Origin: Diplonema japonicum
Lineage: Eukaryota; Euglenozoa; Diplonemea; Diplonemida; Diplonemidae
DNA: 64,000 nucleotides
Direction of reading: 5' to 3'
Assembly (NCBI GenBank): GCA_964019335.1
Contig: OZ025651.1
Span: 186,001-250,000 of the forward strand
The notes beneath the pieces were generated by a model. That model worked only from the letters and a program-made list of their open reading frames with translations, searched no databases and was not told where the DNA came from. Position 1 is the stretch's first letter, and every line of letters begins with the position of its first letter. The translations under genes and the position numbers were made by a program. Positions 63,101-64,000 of this stretch are shown here, one piece after another.

Positions 63101-64000
63101 GCCATAGAACTCCCACGTCACGTTGTACTCCACATCTTCCTGAGCCCAGATGGACATTAGGCTGCCAGTGTTCCCCGGCACTCCGTATCCAGCCTCGCCC
63201 TGGTCGTTGAATGTCGGGTCGAAAATTCTGCGCAGAGTTGTTGCCTCCTGCGACATGTCGGACAAGGGAGGTGTGTTCCACCCACACAGTCCTTGCTGTG
63301 TACGGTCCTCAACACCCCACATGCCTAGGTCGCCTGGCTGTGGCTGCGAACACAGTCCTGCACTGTCGTCACTGCATTCAGGTCTGCATCGCGGCCAGGG
63401 GACAATCTCTTTCACTCTCACGAAAGTCGGGTTCTGTGCCGTGAACGTAGATACTATGTTCTCAGCAACGTCGAGCAGCACAAAACGCGGCTGTTTAGTG
63501 AGCTGCTTGTCGTTCGTGAGCGTGCTTGTCGGTATCAACTCGGGGTCAGCGAAACCCGCGTGATGGGGCAGCCCCTCTAGCACGGTGATGATCATCTCTG
63601 TAAACGCAATGCTTGGGTTCTCAGCCGTGACGCGAAGCAAGTATGTGCCCTTCGCAGGAGCCCTCATCCTTATAAGGGGATACTTCCCCATTGAGGACTT
63701 TAGACGGAGCAGTCTTGCTGTCTGCGCGATGGTCCCGTCCACTTCCACAACAGGAACGGCAGTATCGTATTTGATGGAAGCCAGCTGGCCTTTGCTTGAC
63801 GCTGTCGTGTTGAGGGGATGCACCGCGAGAGCGACGTTTATCTCATCCTCGACCCCGCTATAGTCTTCTCTTGTGTTGTAGTTGTAAAGAACGTCCTGGC
63901 CTGCGATCCATGCGCCGCCCCAGTTTAGCAACCCTTCGCTGTCATCAAGCACACCTATCGTGAGCTCATAGGTTTGCTCCTGTGCCGCCAGCCACCTTGT
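57139..64000 (-). CDS. Very large multi-pass membrane protein (protist receptor/channel type), N-terminus beyond window
   Basis: Exons 60824-64000 (open to the edge), 60711-60785, 60599-60679, 59918-60556, 59296-59880, 59093-59264 and 57139-59057 join across introns of 38, 31, 42, 37, 31 and 35 nt, giving 2215 codons here. The first exon encodes a long extracellular part with many cysteines, ending in Cys-rich modules (CANCIADRMPDAPYGYGKNLGACVKC). A helix (NYVLLAIAAIVILFIIVVLV) follows, then FMNHLHVSALAGDF, KGKASPTSNVLSIDCL and a second helix. That arrangement is typical of large protist proteins with GCC2/GCC3-like ectodomains and TRP-like membrane parts. The last exon adds a B-box-like zinc site (CGLCHKDFAVWFCPHHDEFYC), about six helices, FLYSGYRQKRYYWE and an EF-hand (DKDGDTQVTFDE). 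Calcium-linked sensing is inferred. Confidence 0.85.

Noticed and set aside
1-64000. tRNA, rRNA, snRNA or spliced-leader RNA genes
   Set aside because: I looked for conserved boxes and cloverleaf arms by eye and found none convincing; a covariance-model search would be decisive.
1-64000. CRISPR array or bacterial operon signals
   Set aside because: Introns, signal peptides and eukaryotic domain types exclude a prokaryotic source; the repeats present are not regularly spaced with unique spacers.

Overview
The window is nuclear DNA from a eukaryotic protist. Every gene I can support lies on the minus strand, for the full 64 kb. The proteins carry secretory signals, EGF, CUB, SAC, VAP/MSP, RRM and LVIVD-type domains, and the genes contain GT-AG introns. 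Coding exons are GC-rich. The spaces between them are full of long A, T, G and C runs. TAA, TAG and TGA all end genes, so the standard code fits. Long one-direction gene arrays together with conventional cis-introns and a non-LTR retrotransposon carrying an NPGP motif suggest a euglenozoan, most likely a diplonemid. That is inference: I saw no spliced-leader gene and no marker RNA.

I reconstructed 27 introns by reading frame. They are very short: 22 of 27 are 31-54 nt, and the longest is 112 nt. Nineteen start GTATG. Several genes that look broken are whole once these introns are removed.

Layout by coordinate (transcription runs from high to low). 1-602: DUF268-like protein, cut by the window edge. 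1983-5015: 999-aa coiled-coil-rich protein. 5223-8755: membrane-anchored subtilisin-like protease with EGF, CUB and Pro/Thr repeats. 9400-9858: small membrane protein. About 10150-16500: a nearly complete LINE (ORF1, endonuclease, reverse transcriptase) with one frame break. 16936-19107: EGF-repeat membrane protein. 19460-19666: possible small mitochondrial protein. 21827-22858: non-autonomous DNA transposon with 28-bp inverted ends and TA target duplication. 22899-24778: sulfite oxidase. 24841-32350: array of a secreted, probably GPI-anchored family with two intact copies, two broken copies, LINE tails and a 2.4-kb segmental duplication. 32968-35442: LVIVD-repeat membrane protein. 36100-39436: SAC phosphoinositide phosphatase. 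39593-40496: GET4. 42500-44554: RRM and RanBP2-finger RNA-binding protein. 44900-45523: Nudix-like protein. 46234-47274: VAP-like protein. 47515-51383: LRRC45-like LRR coiled-coil protein. 52623-53342 and 54704-55423: duplicated secreted protein. 55555-56169: ANKRD39-like protein. 57139-64000: a very large multi-pass receptor or channel-like protein running off the window.

No pathway links all the genes. Loose themes are ER and membrane-contact biology (GET4, VAP, SAC phosphatase), basal-body or cilium-type proteins (LRRC45-like, the 999-aa protein) and a large share of secreted or cell-surface proteins. The most notable features are the miniature introns, the TA-flanked inverted-repeat element, a hairpin repeat present six times upstream of the gene array and the LVIVD gene, and LINE-related 5' and 3' sequences scattered between genes.
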